From positions 2,542,001-2,606,000 of the forward strand of contig LUGG01000003.1 in assembly GCA_001683735.1 (NCBI GenBank): a DNA stretch of 64,000 nt, in the 5' to 3' direction. Numbering within the stretch: position 1 is the stretch's first letter; each line of letters begins with the position of its first letter. The position numbers were made by a program, and so were the translations under genes. Source of the stretch: Grifola frondosa. Its lineage: Eukaryota > Basidiomycota > Agaricomycetes > Polyporales > Grifolaceae. A model generated the notes under the pieces. The model saw only the letters and a list, made by a program, of their open reading frames with translations. It did not search any database and had not been told where the DNA came from. Below, piece after piece: positions 12,201 through 24,583 of this stretch.

Positions 12201-12769
12201 GCGAAGGCGAAGGGTGGGCTGTCAGAGCAAGTCGCGCCGCCGCCGCGGAACCCCGTGCTTGCGGCGTATGACGTCGAGCCCGAGCGCTATGTGTTGCAGG
12301 TGGTGGAGAGGGTGCCTGGGACCGCACTATACGACGCGCTACTGGTCCTGCCATTCGGGAAGGTGGTCAGCTTGATGCGCTACTTGAACATCTGGGCTCA
12401 AAATGTTGGTTGCTTGGCATCTGTCCTCGCTGTCTTTCTCAGACTGACAATGTGTATCACTTGCAGGAGTGGAACATCATCCTCACGTCACGCATCATTT
12501 TCTTCTTGCTCAAGACACACCATCATCAGATCGTCTCCAACCGCATCATGCGTACCACTCTCATACCTCTCCGCAGACACCTGCGAGAGGGGCTACGGAA
12601 GCAGAAGGACACTATTGGGTATAACCTTGCTGCTCTGCGGTATATCAAAAGGCAAAATGATGCTCAGCGGACAGCGGAGTTCTACGAAGAAGAGGGAATG
12701 GACGAGGAAAAGATTCGGGCAAGAATCGCGGAGGGGAAGAAGAGGAAGAGAGTCAGTATCAAGGCATGA
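9235..12769 (+). CDS. UTP12: U3 snoRNP WD-repeat protein UTP12 (DIP2/WDR3)
   Basis: Component of the UTP-B subcomplex of the small-subunit processome in the nucleolus, acting in early pre-18S rRNA processing. About 940 residues over roughly a dozen exons, starting [19 protein letters not shown]. Tandem WD40 blades end in DILVWDV, SIRLWSA, DLILWDV, FMKLWDL, ELKAWRI, SLKIWNM, DIKFWEF, NVKIWGL, MVKYWDG and SIRVWEK, forming two propellers. A lysine-rich loop ([20 protein letters not shown]) sits between blades. The C-terminal Utp12 domain follows after an acidic/alanine-rich linker, with [20 protein letters not shown] and [12 protein letters not shown], then a basic [10 protein letters not shown] end. 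No frame break was found over the whole gene, in contrast to its neighbours. Its start lies about 200 nt from the divergent aminopeptidase start. Confidence 0.95.
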
Positions 12770-12959
12770 TCGTTCTCACTCTAGATTACATGCCGCGGGA
12801 GGAATTTCTCCTCTGTCAATTGTAGATATCATACAATTCTATTGTTATTGATACAGATTCCAAGGATCGTCCTACAATCTGATTCAGGACTGAAGTCAAG
12901 GATGAGATAAAAATATCATAACGTCCGTGGACCCAGCCACTCGTCGCGTGCGGCATCGT

Positions 12960-14009
12960 TCAATTAACCTCGGGGCCCCAGAGCTCCTTCAACCTGTATA
13001 GCAGCATTAGTGTAAAGATTCAGGTTCTCTTAGCAATGCACCTACCATCCTCCGTTCGGTTGCGTAGCCGCACGCATTTGCACGGTCAATAGGCCTGTAC
13101 GGAGGTCGGCGAGTTGCTTGAAGGCAGCCTGAGTAAGGTCAACGTGCTTAGAGCCTTTCGCACATCCTGCACAGGAGTCAACAACGCGGACAAAAACGCA
13201 TTTCTTCGGGGTGTTGCACACTGATTTGGACGTCAGCGCGTAGCATGAGACGAGTGGTTGACTGACGTACGCTCGAGGAATCCGAAGCACTTCGGTTTGT
13301 TAGTCCAGCCCTCAAGCGTGAGTGCACAGGCAAACGAATTGTCCTTGAAGACATATTAGCACTAAAACAGGTGGTTCAGGATGAGACGAGGCTACCGTCG
13401 GTGCCCAAGACGGATTGTCCCAGCAACTGGGGTTCAATAGATCATGCCCTGTGTACCTGCAAATTCACAGTAAACTATAAATGTTGTGGTAACACTTCAT
13501 CATCCAGGGAGCATTCACCATGTGATCGTGACTGGCTCAGAAGCTCCGATGGCTTTAATGCTATTTATTATGGATTTGAAGGAGCTACCGATAACATTCA
13601 GGGCCTTCGAGGATGCGCTATTGGACACCTTCGCGTCCGACTGAGTCTTCGCATTTGCATGCGGCTTCGCGTTCGATTGAGTCTTTGCATACGGCTTTGC
13701 TTTTGACTTGGGCTTGGACTTCGACTTGTTATTTGTCCTGGTACTCAGATGACCGCCATGAGATGAATCCGCAGTATCGAGGCTGTCGTCCAAATGATTA
13801 TATTTGTACTGCAGGTTTGACACGTTCACAGTTTGCCAGCCATCCCGAGGGTCAAATTGGTATGTGTCGCCTAGCGAGTGAGCAGTAGTGTATCTCCGCT
13901 CCAGGGCAGCTTGGAAAGCGCTGATGTCGGCAGCCGTTGCAGTCGTCAAGAAGGGAACGAGAGACAAGACCGTCAACAGAAGAGTCGAGATCAAAGTTAC
14001 GCGGGCCAT
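12960..14009 (-). CDS. Secreted double-psi beta-barrel (RlpA/barwin/expansin-like) protein
   Basis: Extracellular cysteine-rich protein with a C-terminal double-psi beta-barrel, related to fungal barwin/expansin-like and 'riboflavin aldehyde-forming enzyme' annotated proteins; its activity is unknown. The N-terminus has a signal peptide (MARVTLISTLLLTVLSLVPF, cleavage near TATA-A). Residues about 40-110 are a linker rich in Lys, Ser, Ala, Asn and Pro with a KSKSKPKSKAKP core. The barrel follows after splicing: TITWYTGHDLLNPSCW, PTDNSFACALTLEGWTNKPK, CVFVRVVDSCAGCAKGSKHV and DLTQAAFKQLADLRTGLLTV, with eight or so cysteines. The last short exon adds WLKELWGPEVN before the stop. Introns have good GT-AG ends (for example donor gtacgt before LCNTPKK). 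Convergent with UTP12 and divergent from the PLP enzyme. Confidence 0.85.
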
Positions 14010-14308
14010 ATTCCTGCCAGTGCTTAGTGTTCGATGTACGGTAGATTAGAGCGTGTGTAAGATATAGCAAGCCTCTGAGTTCGAAGGAGATGATGGTCGA
14101 TAAACAAGACGACGCGAACTCGAAATCAACATAACGCGCACGCGTATATCACGTGATGGGAAATTCCAGCGCAGATTGCCTGACGATGGCGATCTCAGCG
14201 AACGCGCCGTGCGTATGGTTTACGCGAAATACTTATATACTCATGGAACTCCTGCACAGAATACCAGTGTGACTCATCGAGTCGGGAAGTTGTTTCTCAC
14301 CTGCATCT

Positions 14309-16115
<1,807 letters not shown>

Positions 16116-16570
16116 AAGAAGCTGTACACGGACAAAATACGTACCATGGTAAGGGACAGTTTATGCCGTGTCAGTTCGAAGCCAAGAGACTAAGTACTGA
16201 ATATTACTGAATGTTGGCACAGGTGTTTCTCTAGCGAACGATCTGTACACATCTTAGACGTTGGAGCAACGGATCAGCAATATAGATGTTTCCTTGAGTT
16301 GATGTATCATTTAGACTTGAAATAAGAAAGTTACGACGAATTCTGGCGTCGCTTTCCACTCGGGCAAACACATGGAACACAGCTTCTCTGAGCGATTTGC
16401 GAGTTGCCTATTTCGGTCCCGGAATATTGGCAGGGCTTGAAGTTGCCTCTCTTCACATCTTCACATTCACTCCATGTTCACCTTCGTCCCATATATCACC
16501 CTTTCCCTTCTCCCACATATCTGCAGGTGCTCGTTTTTACCTCCCCTCCTACCGATATCTGTTGCTGCTC
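16116..16570. other. Intergenic region between PLP enzyme and SR protein genes
   Basis: 455 bases holding the 3' end of the PLP gene and the promoter of the SR gene. A pyrimidine-rich stretch (about 16450-16570, tcttcacatct...ctcccacat) leads into the SR start codon, as is common for abundant fungal transcripts. No supported gene. Confidence 0.4.
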
Positions 16571-18065
16571 ATGGCTTCCACTCGACTGTATATTGGTAGT
16601 AGGTGGCAACTTCATGAATGCACAACAGACGGTTTGATGCCTCTCAGATCTACCAGACGGCATAAGCCAAGAAGAAGTGCATAGGGTGTGCTAGAGTCAT
16701 CGAGACCTCATTCCCTCGGTTATTAATTAGAAATTATTCATGCCAGCACCTTTCAATCTACGGAGAGATCACGGAGGTTAAAATTCGCCCTGGTAGGGTG
16801 TTGCTCACAGCCTCTCACATACGAGAGTTCGTACTCATCTTCTACTCTTGCAGGATTTGGTTTCGTGCAATTCTCCTCCGAGAAGGTCTGCATATCAGTT
16901 CGCCGCGCGCACTGTATTCGCTGACGTATTTCATACTTAGGATGCATTGGTATCTAGCGTCCGTTCCTTGATTTCGGGGGTCACCTAACCGGAGAACTAG
17001 GACGTCGTTGCCATATTTTCTCGACGTCAATTCTTGGGTGCAGGTGTGCTCACTCCATGCGCTTGCTTGTAGTGCTCAGAGAATTCATTAATACTAGACG
17101 TGAAGATCGAAGTCGCTCGTCCCCCTCGCAGAGATAGCGTAGGTAGCAGCAAGACCAGCTCCAGTCCTCCCGCCCACGCCAGGTTTGTCTGTCGGTACTC
17201 TTCGGCATGTGTGATACTCATCCAATTGTCTCCAGACTGGCTCCCGACCATGCTCGCGTCCGCTACCCGGTAATCATCAATAATTTAAATCCCCAGACGT
17301 GTTGGCAGGTATGTACTATGGATCGTCCGAGATTGTCCACTTACGGACTTTGCAAGTAGGAGCTCAAAGATTTCGCGCGCATGGCAGGCGGTGTGGTGTC
17401 CTTCTGTGATGTGGACAAATCACAACGTGGAAGAGGGTGAATAAGTTCTGTAATTTACCTACTATTACGATTCATTGAACATCTGTTAAACCAACAGCTT
17501 CATCGACTATCTTACGCCCGAAGATGCGGAGCGTGCAGTGAAGGAGCTCAACGGGAAGGAGTTACTCGGAAACACCGTGTACTTAAGTGCATACGTAAGA
17601 TTCCTCATCGACGTCCAACCTGCGTGGGGAGTGTCTAATGATATTTTTGTGTCTGCATAGGATATGTCTCGTGGCGGCAGAACGCCTCGCTTGATCAACT
17701 CCTACCGAAACCGCTCTCGCTCTCCGTCCCGCGGCCTTCCGCCCTTGAACAGAGAGGGTTGCAACGGTAGCCCCCGCAGCCGCTCCCATTCTAGTAGAGA
17801 GTGTCGGGACCAGCCACGTTTCCGTCCTTCCCATCATTATCCTCCTCGCCCTCCGCCGTACGGTCTCATTGATGGGAATCATGAGAACCTGCCGTATGGG
17901 CAGGCTCGGCGGAATTTTTCATACTCCAGGCGTGAGCAAGGCGACTATTCACGGGTTCTCGATTCTGGAAATTCGGAGAGACCGTGTGGCGGTTGGGTCT
18001 CGAGGGACGATGAGGCGACCGAGTGGCTGGATACGCATATCGGTGTGATGCCTCACAAATGGTGA
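16571..18065 (+). CDS. SR-type splicing factor with RRM and pseudo-RRM (SRSF1/Npl3/Srp2-like)
   Basis: Nuclear RNA-binding protein of the SR family, expected in pre-mRNA splicing and mRNA export. The gene is very fragmented, with about ten exons. RRM1 spliced reads MASTRLYIGNLPDGISQEEV (RNP2) then SIYGEITEVKIRPGFGFVQF (RNP1). A linker rich in Arg, Ser and Pro follows. The second domain is a pseudo-RRM: YPVIINNLNPQTCWQELKDF carries the helix motif that in SRSF1 is SWQDLKD. It continues MAGGVVSFCDVDKSQRGRGF and ELNGKELLGNTVYLSAY. The C-terminus has short RS tracts (YRNRSRSPSRG, SPRSRSHSSR) and then a less charged tail ending MPHKW. The start codon and the unusually placed donors (exon 1 ends inside the GN of YIGN) were chosen because they alone restore the RRM. 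Function is from family; exon borders near 16660-16760 are less sure. Confidence 0.85.
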
Positions 18066-18348
18066 GAGTGGGTTATCATAGGGCCGCTGAGAATACCCGC
18101 CAGCGGCGACTTGCACGCCTACGTGCTTTTCGCTGCTTTTCGTCATTATCTTCACCAACGCGTCAATCTTGACCTTCGCATTTCTTTCTGCATTCCATAT
18201 CACCGTACGAATTACCTGCTCAATCGTTGTTTTCTATCATCTGGCTCTTAGCACAAATCCAAAGTTGTAGACTCATCACATATGTATACTACGTGCAATC
18301 CGATAGTTTAGCGGTCCAGTGGCTATAAACCCTGCGCCAAATGGGACA

Positions 18349-19813
18349 CTATTTTTTGTTCTTGTACAGTTCCAAGAATGCAACCTTGTCCTCCCATCCC
18401 ATCCCCAGCCTCTTAAACCTGCCGATCTGGGCTATCAGCGCTGCACAGCACTCGGACAGTTGGTCTGGCACCGCATCGCCCGTGAGGAAGTCGCTCAGCA
18501 AAAATGCGCCGCTGCTCGGTGCCTCGGAAGGCGCGAGGAGCCGGATCGAGAGCGTCAGAGGCACGAGGGACGAGGCGAGCGAGAAGATGTGCGGGAGCGG
18601 GTTCAGCACCGCGGAGGGTATGGGCTGCGCGAGGGTCGGAGAAAACGCCGTCGGAGGATCGTATCTGCAGCAACTGCGTCAGCGCGCTGTAACTCGCGAC
18701 CACGCAGGGACATGTACTGACCGGACACACATCACGAATACCTTGAACTGCATTACGGGCACGCGGACGTCGCAGAACACGTCCGCGAAACGCAGCAGGC
18801 CGCGGCCGTTGCTCGTGGTGCATTCAGGCAACACGACGACAGGTCTGGTGGCGGTGCTCCTGATCGACTCCAGAGACGAGGCTTGGGCCTCTGTGAGAGG
18901 GAGGGGCAGGCGGGCTGTTGCGCGGAGCATGGAGAGCAGCGAGACACGGCAGAAGCCGACTATGGGCGCGCGGGTGTGGGTGTGCGGGCGGCGGGCGTGG
19001 AGAGGGCGGCGGAGCCCGTGCCCGTGCGTCGGCCTGGGGTGCGTGTGATCGGGGAGGACGCTTGTTGGGATGGCATGTTGATGGAAGAGCATACGGGCAA
19101 GACAAATATTGGGTCGAATCTGAAATAAAAGAAGGATTAATGGATGTGGGTAGGTTGCGAGGCTTAATGAGCGCACCGGATGGCTAACCACAATATCTCG
19201 AGCCATGATGCCCAATTGGAGACAATGATGTCTCCTGCGCCCGGATTCCATTTCTCATGAAATTTCGGGCCCCGCCTAGTACCAGAGGATCTGTAAGCGA
19301 AGGGGGGAATCCGAGTATGGGACAGACACACCCGCGTTTGCGTGTCACCATTTCTACAGGGATCCACCACAGACCGACCAGTAGCAGGACGAGCCGGCAC
19401 AGGATGGCAGTGAAGACATGCGTGACGATTCTGTAAAGTGGCGGCACTGGTATCTGTTCCTGTGAGTTTCGCGGTTGGAGTCACGACGAAACAAGACTCA
19501 CGAGAAGTAAGCAGGCTCCTTCAACCAACAGGAGATATACGAGAGCCAAGACAACTACCAGGAGGGTTCTGACAGCACCGACGAGATATCCAAATGGGCG
19601 CACTATGCTGGCGAGAACATCGGATCCCAATGGCGGGACCGGTTTGAGGAAAGGCTGGAAGTCTGAATGAGTACGTGGGTGCAATATTTCAGTATCAAGA
19701 AGGAGACCTGGATGCCTGTTCCCGGATCCTGGAGGTATAATGCAATCAACAACGACGTATCTTCAAAGCAATGTAAACGAATAGCTCACCCGAAATGCTG
19801 AGAACTTCTCCAT
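18349..19813 (-). CDS. LOA1: Lysophosphatidic acid acyltransferase-like membrane protein (LOA1/VPS66 type)
   Basis: Predicted ER/lipid-droplet PlsC-family acyltransferase making phosphatidic acid from lysophosphatidic acid. Spliced N-terminus MEKFSAFRDPGTGIQPFLKP, a membrane helix in VRTLLVVVLALVYLLLVEGA, a second hydrophobic segment near LCRLVLLLVGLWWIPVEMV, then DIIVSNWASWLEILWLAIRF at the position of motif I (Asn where PlsC enzymes have His) and VVVLPECTTSNGRGLLRF at motif III, with Cys where PEGTTS is usual. The C-terminal part ends LAPSEAPSSGAFLLSDFL and WEDKVAFLELYKNKK. One frame break at 18964-18966 lies between the SSPITRTPGRRTGTGSAA linker and IVGFCRVSLLSMLRAT; one extra C in a CCC run restores it. 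The start codon is supported by the typical MEK(F/Y)S start. Convergent with the SR gene. Confidence 0.83.
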
Positions 19814-20320
19814 GAAGGTCGAACGTTGTCTTCGAGTCTCTGGTCGTATACGCGCTCTCCGTACACCACGTGATCGATGTCGCGTCGCGATCAGATCGGC
19901 GCTTGAGATCCACTTCAGAGATCCAAGTCTTCGGCGTATCCTTAGTGTTCGCCATCTGTTGCGTTCGTATAGTAAAAATACAAGTTAAGTATGTCGTATA
20001 TTTCGCGACGGAGCAGAGCATAATTTTTTTCTAGTTCAAGAGCGAGCCCGACTAGTGAGACGTAGTAGTACCGTGGGAAACCAAACACCATATCGACTGC
20101 CGAACGACGTGACGCAGTGAGGCGATGGCCCAGGGCATCTCGGACCCAGCTGCGTTCAAACATTCCGAATTGAAGTTGGTGCTGACCGCACTTGACCGCA
20201 CCACTTTAGCGAGAATTCATCCCTCCTTTCCTTTTCCCATCACCTCCGACGGCGTGTCTAAGGTTACTAGTGTTGCGCCGCAGATTACGGTCTTATCTCT
20301 AGCATAAGCTGACGTTCCCC
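19814..20320. promoter_or_regulatory. Divergent intergenic region LOA1 / TVP38
   Basis: About 500 bases between two divergent starts. Open frames here (for example 19942-20163 minus and 20125-20307 plus) show no family resemblance and the plus one runs into stops before TVP38, so I regard them as untranslated leader or chance. Confidence 0.4.
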
Positions 20321-21558
20321 ATGCATCCAACGCCAGAAAGCGGCAGGTTGTCGTTGCTGGTCCTCAGAGCCAGATACTACAGCAGCTCCGCATTGCGTCG
20401 CTACAAGAACCTGAATATCTACTCCAAAGTGGGCCTACTTTCCTTCGTATTCAGAATTCCTGCAGCGCTTCATGCACCGTTCCGGCACCCAAATAGCTCC
20501 TCATATGGGCAACGGGACTATTCTACATGAGCCTCGGGACCTTCTTCATCCTGGTCGGGCCTGACCGGATAGGCCAAACGATGTACGACCTGGCGCAGAA
20601 GATCAGTCACCTGCGCTTTGGTTGGTTGCTCCTTGCGGGAATCATAGGTGGGGACACCTTGTTCTCGTATATGGACGCCCTAACTGGTACATTAAGTGGT
20701 CATCTCGTTTCCTCCATGCATCGGGCACACGACCGTGGTGACTAATGCGGGTATGCGTACGGTATGAAAGGCTTCCCGATCGCCGCGGGCGGTTCGCTAT
20801 TTGGCTCGTCGATCTCGTTCTTTGTCCTGCGGCTCCTGTTCAGCCGGCGATTGCGCAAATGGTCCTCCTCGAGTGAGAAGTGGCAGGCTCTTGAGACGGT
20901 CGTCGTACGTGCTTGTCCTATCTCTGTCTCATACGCGCCACACACCACGTCATGACAGGCGGCGAAGGGCCTCCCGCTCATCATGCTCATCCGCGCGTCG
21001 CCGTTCCCGCCGTGGGTGTACTCGAACGCGCTGTTCGCGGTGAGCGCACTTTGCATCGGGCGGCGTTTGTCTGCTGAGTAGTGTGCCGCAGTCAATCCAG
21101 GCAGTCGCTCTCTGGCAGTTCTTTGTCGCGACGTTCGTCGTGTTCCCGAAGATCGCGCTCTTCGTATTCATCGGCTCGCGCCTGGCCTCGCTGTCCGATG
21201 GAGAGCAGCGGAACCATATGGATACCGGTGCGCCATCTGAGCTGCATTTCCTCATGTCGCCATGTATTGAATCCTGCACAGCGACGAAGATACTCAATGT
21301 TTCCGTCTCCGTTGGTGGCGTGCTCATGGCCGCAATCGCCAGCTGGTGAGCGGCCATGTTGTTGATGCGCTTCTGCCAAGCTGAATGCACTACAGGGTGA
21401 TCTACCGAGCGATGCAGACAGAGATCCGTCATCTCCAAGGCATACCTCCGGAAGTAGACGAGCTTGCTGCTGAAGCTATCGAAGAGGCGGAGGAGGGCTC
21501 GCCCCTCCTAGGCAGGAGCAACAGGTTCGAAGACGCATTGTCCCTTGATTCTGCATAA
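20321..21558 (+). CDS. TVP38: Golgi membrane protein TVP38 (SNARE-associated / VTT domain, DedA-like)
   Basis: Polytopic late-Golgi membrane protein of the VTT/DedA superfamily (TMEM41/TMEM64 relatives, some of which scramble lipids). Spliced protein: NLNIYSKVGLLSFLLIWATG leading into the first helix, GPDRIGQTMYDLAQKISH, VVISFPPCIGHTTVVTNAG, YAYGMKGFPIAAGGSLFGSS, LIMLIRASPFPPWVYSNALF and VALWQFFVATFVVFPKIALF, then FIGSRLASLSDGEQRNHMDT and the acidic PPEVDELAAEAIEEAEEGSP tail. The FPP and SPFPPW motifs define the VTT domain. A frame break at 20749-20751 falls between TNAG and YAYG; one more G restores it. The ATG at 20321 is the first in frame but the N-terminal 20 residues are not conserved, so the start is tentative. 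Convergent with UFE1. Confidence 0.88.
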
Positions 21559-21729
21559 GATACGATCTCCACTGTAATATTACGATACATTTGTAATGCT
21601 GGTATAGACTGCTAGGGACATATAATCATAGATAATGCAGGAATGTAACGACGGACCATATACGTGCTGCGACGAGAGCAAGGAAGACTGTCCCAAGGAT
21701 AAATGATAGGTACGTGGCACGACGGGCCT

Positions 21730-23013
21730 TCAATAATAATGCAAGAACAGCAAGGACAGACTGGCCCCGATGAGAAATAGGAGAATCCACTTTCTGCTAT
21801 CCCTTGCCCGCCGTTTTGCTTCTTTCAGCTGCGCGTTGCCCTTTTCCACCGTGGCGGCCGTCGTAATGGCGTCCTCGTACAGCTGCTCGGTCTGCTCGGT
21901 CTGTTTGGTGAGATGCGCAACGAGCTCCATCTGCAGCGCGCTGATCTCCAGCAGCCGCGACTCCGCCTGCTGCACGGACGCAAGGGTGTCCTGCACGGAC
22001 TGCAGGATGTTCGCGTTCTCCGTCTCGAACATCTCGATCTGCGACGCGGACAGCTCGAGCTCCTCCTCATCTGTCTCCTCCTCCTCCGGCACGTACACCC
22101 CCGGCCGCAGCGTCGCGGTCGAGTGCGCCGCGTCCCCGCCAATGCTCGCCGCGAAGCTCGACGCGAGGCTCGTCGCGCCGCCCAGCCAGCTCCCGCTCCC
22201 GCTCGCCGACGACTCCGCGGGAGACGGTAGCGTGTCTAGGGCAGCCCCCATGTATAGTGCCTCGCGCGCCGCCCCAGAGCCGAGTGTGCGCGTGCGCTCC
22301 AGCTGTCGCCGCATGCGCTCCTCCTGCATCTCCTTCAGGCCCTGGCCCACCTCCGCGAGCCGCCGCCCGAGGTACCACGTGATGCTGGCGTGATGCGCGG
22401 CGACAAAGTCGGACGCCGCCGCGGCGTCGTCCTGTCGCAGGCGCGCGGGCAGCAGGCGCGTGAGGGGTTCTGCCGGCTCGCGACGAGCTCGGCGCGCCCT
22501 GCAGTGGGGTGTGAGTAGGGGATGAGCAAGGAGGGGAGGGGGACTCACGTTTTTCGAGCGCCTCCATTTCTCGGACGCGGTCCGCACAGCGCGAGAGGAT
22601 GACTCTGGCCTGCAGGTCGATCTGGTCGCGCTCTTCGTTGGTGAGGTGCCGGATGTTGGACCAAGACTGATCCGTGCTTGCGATGTCGATGGTGCGCGGC
22701 ATCTGGCGGAGTAATGGGGGGCTGCGGGAGTCCAGGTTGAGGTACGGTTTCCGGATTGAAGACAGCATGCGCGTGAGGGTGGTTATGTGGTTCAGCTAGG
22801 GGCGGGTTTTGGTAAGTGGCGAGGGAGATTGCATTGTGAATCTATACGCACGATAACGTAGGCCTCCGCCAGATACTCCTTATTCAGAGAGCCCTCGCGC
22901 TGGGTGTCTGTATTCGGGCGCTTGGAGGACCTGCGTCGTTTTGCCTCTGGCACCGCATTCTGCTGCTCTTTGAGGATCTGACGGAACTCGGAGGTGCGCG
23001 AGGATGCAGTCAT
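21730..23013 (-). CDS. UFE1: ER Qa-SNARE, syntaxin-18/UFE1 family
   Basis: Tail-anchored Qa-SNARE for retrograde Golgi-to-ER fusion and homotypic ER fusion, working with Sec20/Use1 and the Dsl1 complex. N-terminus MTASSRTSEFRQILKEQQNA matches syntaxin-18, followed by EYLAEAYVILNHITTLTRML, LTNEERDQIDLQARVILSRC, and after an intron the segment ASDFVAAHHASITWYLGRRL and LKEMQEERMRRQLERTRTLG. The acidic EEEETDEEELELSASQIEMF leads into the SNARE helix (residues around ENANILQSVQDTLASVQQAE to QTEQTEQLYEDA), then a C-terminal anchor WILLFLIGASLSLLFLHYY with almost no lumenal tail. A frame break at 22464-22467 lies between RAELVASRQN and PLTRLLPARL; one more C restores it. The N-terminal match fixes the start codon. 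Confidence 0.88.
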
Positions 23014-23199
23014 GTAGGGAGTGTTTCTAATGAGCGAGGTTACGTGGACGTAAACAAGTCGAGTCGAGCGTCGGGCAGTTTTACGAAGTTGTACACGACC
23101 TTATGACGGCTGCATCTGCGATCCGCCACGTGCGCACCGGGCGACGCAGTATAAAAGCAGCAAAAGTTCTTTGTTGCGGTCGCAAATGCGACCACATGG

Positions 23200-23520
23200 A
23201 TGCCCTTCGCCTCTGCGAAATTGATCGTTTCGTGCGCAGGCCTATCTGTTGTGGGAGATGGACTAGAAGTGTCCTTGTTTGAGGCGGACAGTGTTTACTT
23301 TACACCACCGTTTGCCATAGTTTGTGACATACACGCTTCATATTACTGTCGAATAGAATTCATTCTGTATTTTGCTGCAATCATTCGAATCCAATACCGT
23401 GTAGGCGTTACAGGAGGGCTGCTCCTCGGAAAAAAAATTCACAATATCAAACAGGAGATGATGCTTCCGCCGTCATATCATACGGATGGCAAAACACGAA
23501 GCTCGAAGTTCTCCAAATAA
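23200..23520 (+). CDS. Hypothetical short ORF downstream of a TATA box
   Basis: A 106-codon frame starting at an ATG about 45 nt after tataaaag. The product would be hydrophobic in the middle (CRIEFILYFAAIIRI) and basic at the end (GKTRSSKFSK). I do not recognise it. It overlaps the minus-strand candidate exon at 23478-23545, so at most one of the two is likely real. Codon use is not clearly coding. Listed because the promoter-like context is unusual for this window. Confidence 0.2.
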   Translation: MPFASAKLIVSCAGLSVVGDGLEVSLFEADSVYFTPPFAIVCDIHASYYCRIEFILYFAAIIRIQYRVGVTGGLLLGKKIHNIKQEMMLPPSYHTDGKTRSSKFSK

Positions 23521-23700
23521 GCCTTGAGCTTGAGCGTGAGCAACTGAAACTGCTCCTCGGCCGGCAAGCGAATGCAATGGTCCGTGCGCATCGCCGGAGC
23601 AGTATATAAGGGGCGAGCAGAGAAGAAGGCAACTCATACTTACCTTGATGGCACAAGCCCCTTCCCGTCCTGGGCTTGTGTGCAGTGGAGGCCACTCATA
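23478..23700 (-). CDS. Candidate exons of an unrecognised minus-strand gene
   Basis: On the minus strand a good donor (gtaagt, complement of 23638-23643) follows an open stretch that can read YEWPPLHTSPGREGACAIK. After a pyrimidine-rich intron, an acceptor near 23545 (gagcag) opens FQLLTLKLKAYLENFELRVL followed by a stop at 23478-23480. The second piece looks like an amphipathic helix with natural composition. The upstream start was not found and I cannot name a family. It could be the 3' end of a small gene in the UFE1-SmG gap, or chance. Confidence 0.3.
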
Positions 23701-24203
23701 GCACGGCGACCCTGTCCTCAGGGGGACTCTGCAGTTTGTATGTGCTTCGGTACATGCACCGTCTCAATATTTCCCTGTCCTGTTTCGGCCCTCGGGCTGG
23801 GCAGGCCTTTTTTTTTTTGGTCCCTTCGTTCCGCTAACCCTAACCCGTGTATGCCCAAGAAAGGGGATATCTACATTAATGTTGCAATATATATATATAT
23901 ATTCATTTCACGAGAAATTTAAGATAATATTGCGAGAGGGACATAATATTCAATGCAATCAGGTGCAACGCAATGTCATGAAGAATGGCAGTATTTGTGG
24001 CACAGGAGAGAACATGCTATTATATCTCAAGCTTACAGCCTACAGAGCACGACCGTCAGATAATCAAAGTGTGGGATCAGCACTTCCGCTGGGATGAGGG
24101 ACTGCACGCGACGACGTCTGAAAAAGCATGTTGACAACAAAAAGAGAGAATAACGTAACGATACACTGGCAACAGCAGACGTACATCCCCAAATCCCCTA
24201 CCC

Positions 24204-24583
24204 TCACCGAACGGACTCTAGCGTCTCCATCGAAGTAACACTGTTGCCGCGGATAACCTGAACAAAAGTCGCACAAAAAGACATGCATTCGTCAAGCTTT
24301 CCGCAGTATTCCAATACGAGCTACTCACAACGGTCCCAATTGGGTGTTTCTGCGCGCAGGAGTCGACTCCTCCAGGGCATCATCAATAACAAGATTCAAG
24401 AACAAGTCGTAGCCTCGCAGGGTACCGCTGACTTTGCGACCACCCTGGAGATGTATGAACAACTTCTTGTCCATGAACTAGAAGAATGGGATGAACATCA
24501 GATCCGACCCACAAAACCACAACGTTAGACAATAGGCCATGCTGACTGACCTTTTTGAGCTCCGGCTGCGATGCCTTGGACAT
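24204..24583 (-). CDS. SNRPG: Small nuclear ribonucleoprotein G (SmG)
   Basis: Core Sm-fold protein of spliceosomal U snRNPs. Three exons: 24583-24551, from 24477 down to the donor near 24327, and the last one ending at 24204. Spliced reading MSKASQPELKK, FMDKKLFIHLQGGRKVSGTL (Sm1 motif), RGYDLFLNLVIDDALEEST, then VIRGNSVTSMETLESVR (Sm2, with the RGN signature), about 77 residues as expected. One C is missing in a CCC run (24342-24344 on the plus strand) between RRNT and the expected PIGTV. As written, the phase into the last exon is wrong, and one extra base makes phase and sequence fit together. Such a small invariant protein makes sequence error the natural reading. Confidence 0.92.

Larger units (their letters stand above)
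23014..24203. other. Poorly resolved 1.2 kb region between UFE1 and SmG
   Basis: No confidently recognised gene. It holds a TATA-like tataaaag on the plus strand near 23151 with an ATG frame 50 nt downstream, a minus-strand candidate exon pair (23478 to about 23700), a T-run near 23811-23820, two CCCTAA units near 23834-23846 and an (AT)n microsatellite near 23884-23901. Promoter sequence of UFE1 and the 3' flank of SmG must also lie here. Confidence 0.5.

Noticed and set aside
21770..22393. 207-codon plus-strand frame opposite UFE1
   Set aside because: Its Ser/Cys-rich composition is the reverse of the GC-rich UFE1 exon, and the SNARE protein on the other strand is clear.
23834..23846. Telomere-like CCCTAA units
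   Set aside because: Only two copies flanked by unique sequence and genes on both sides; at most a telo-box-like promoter motif.
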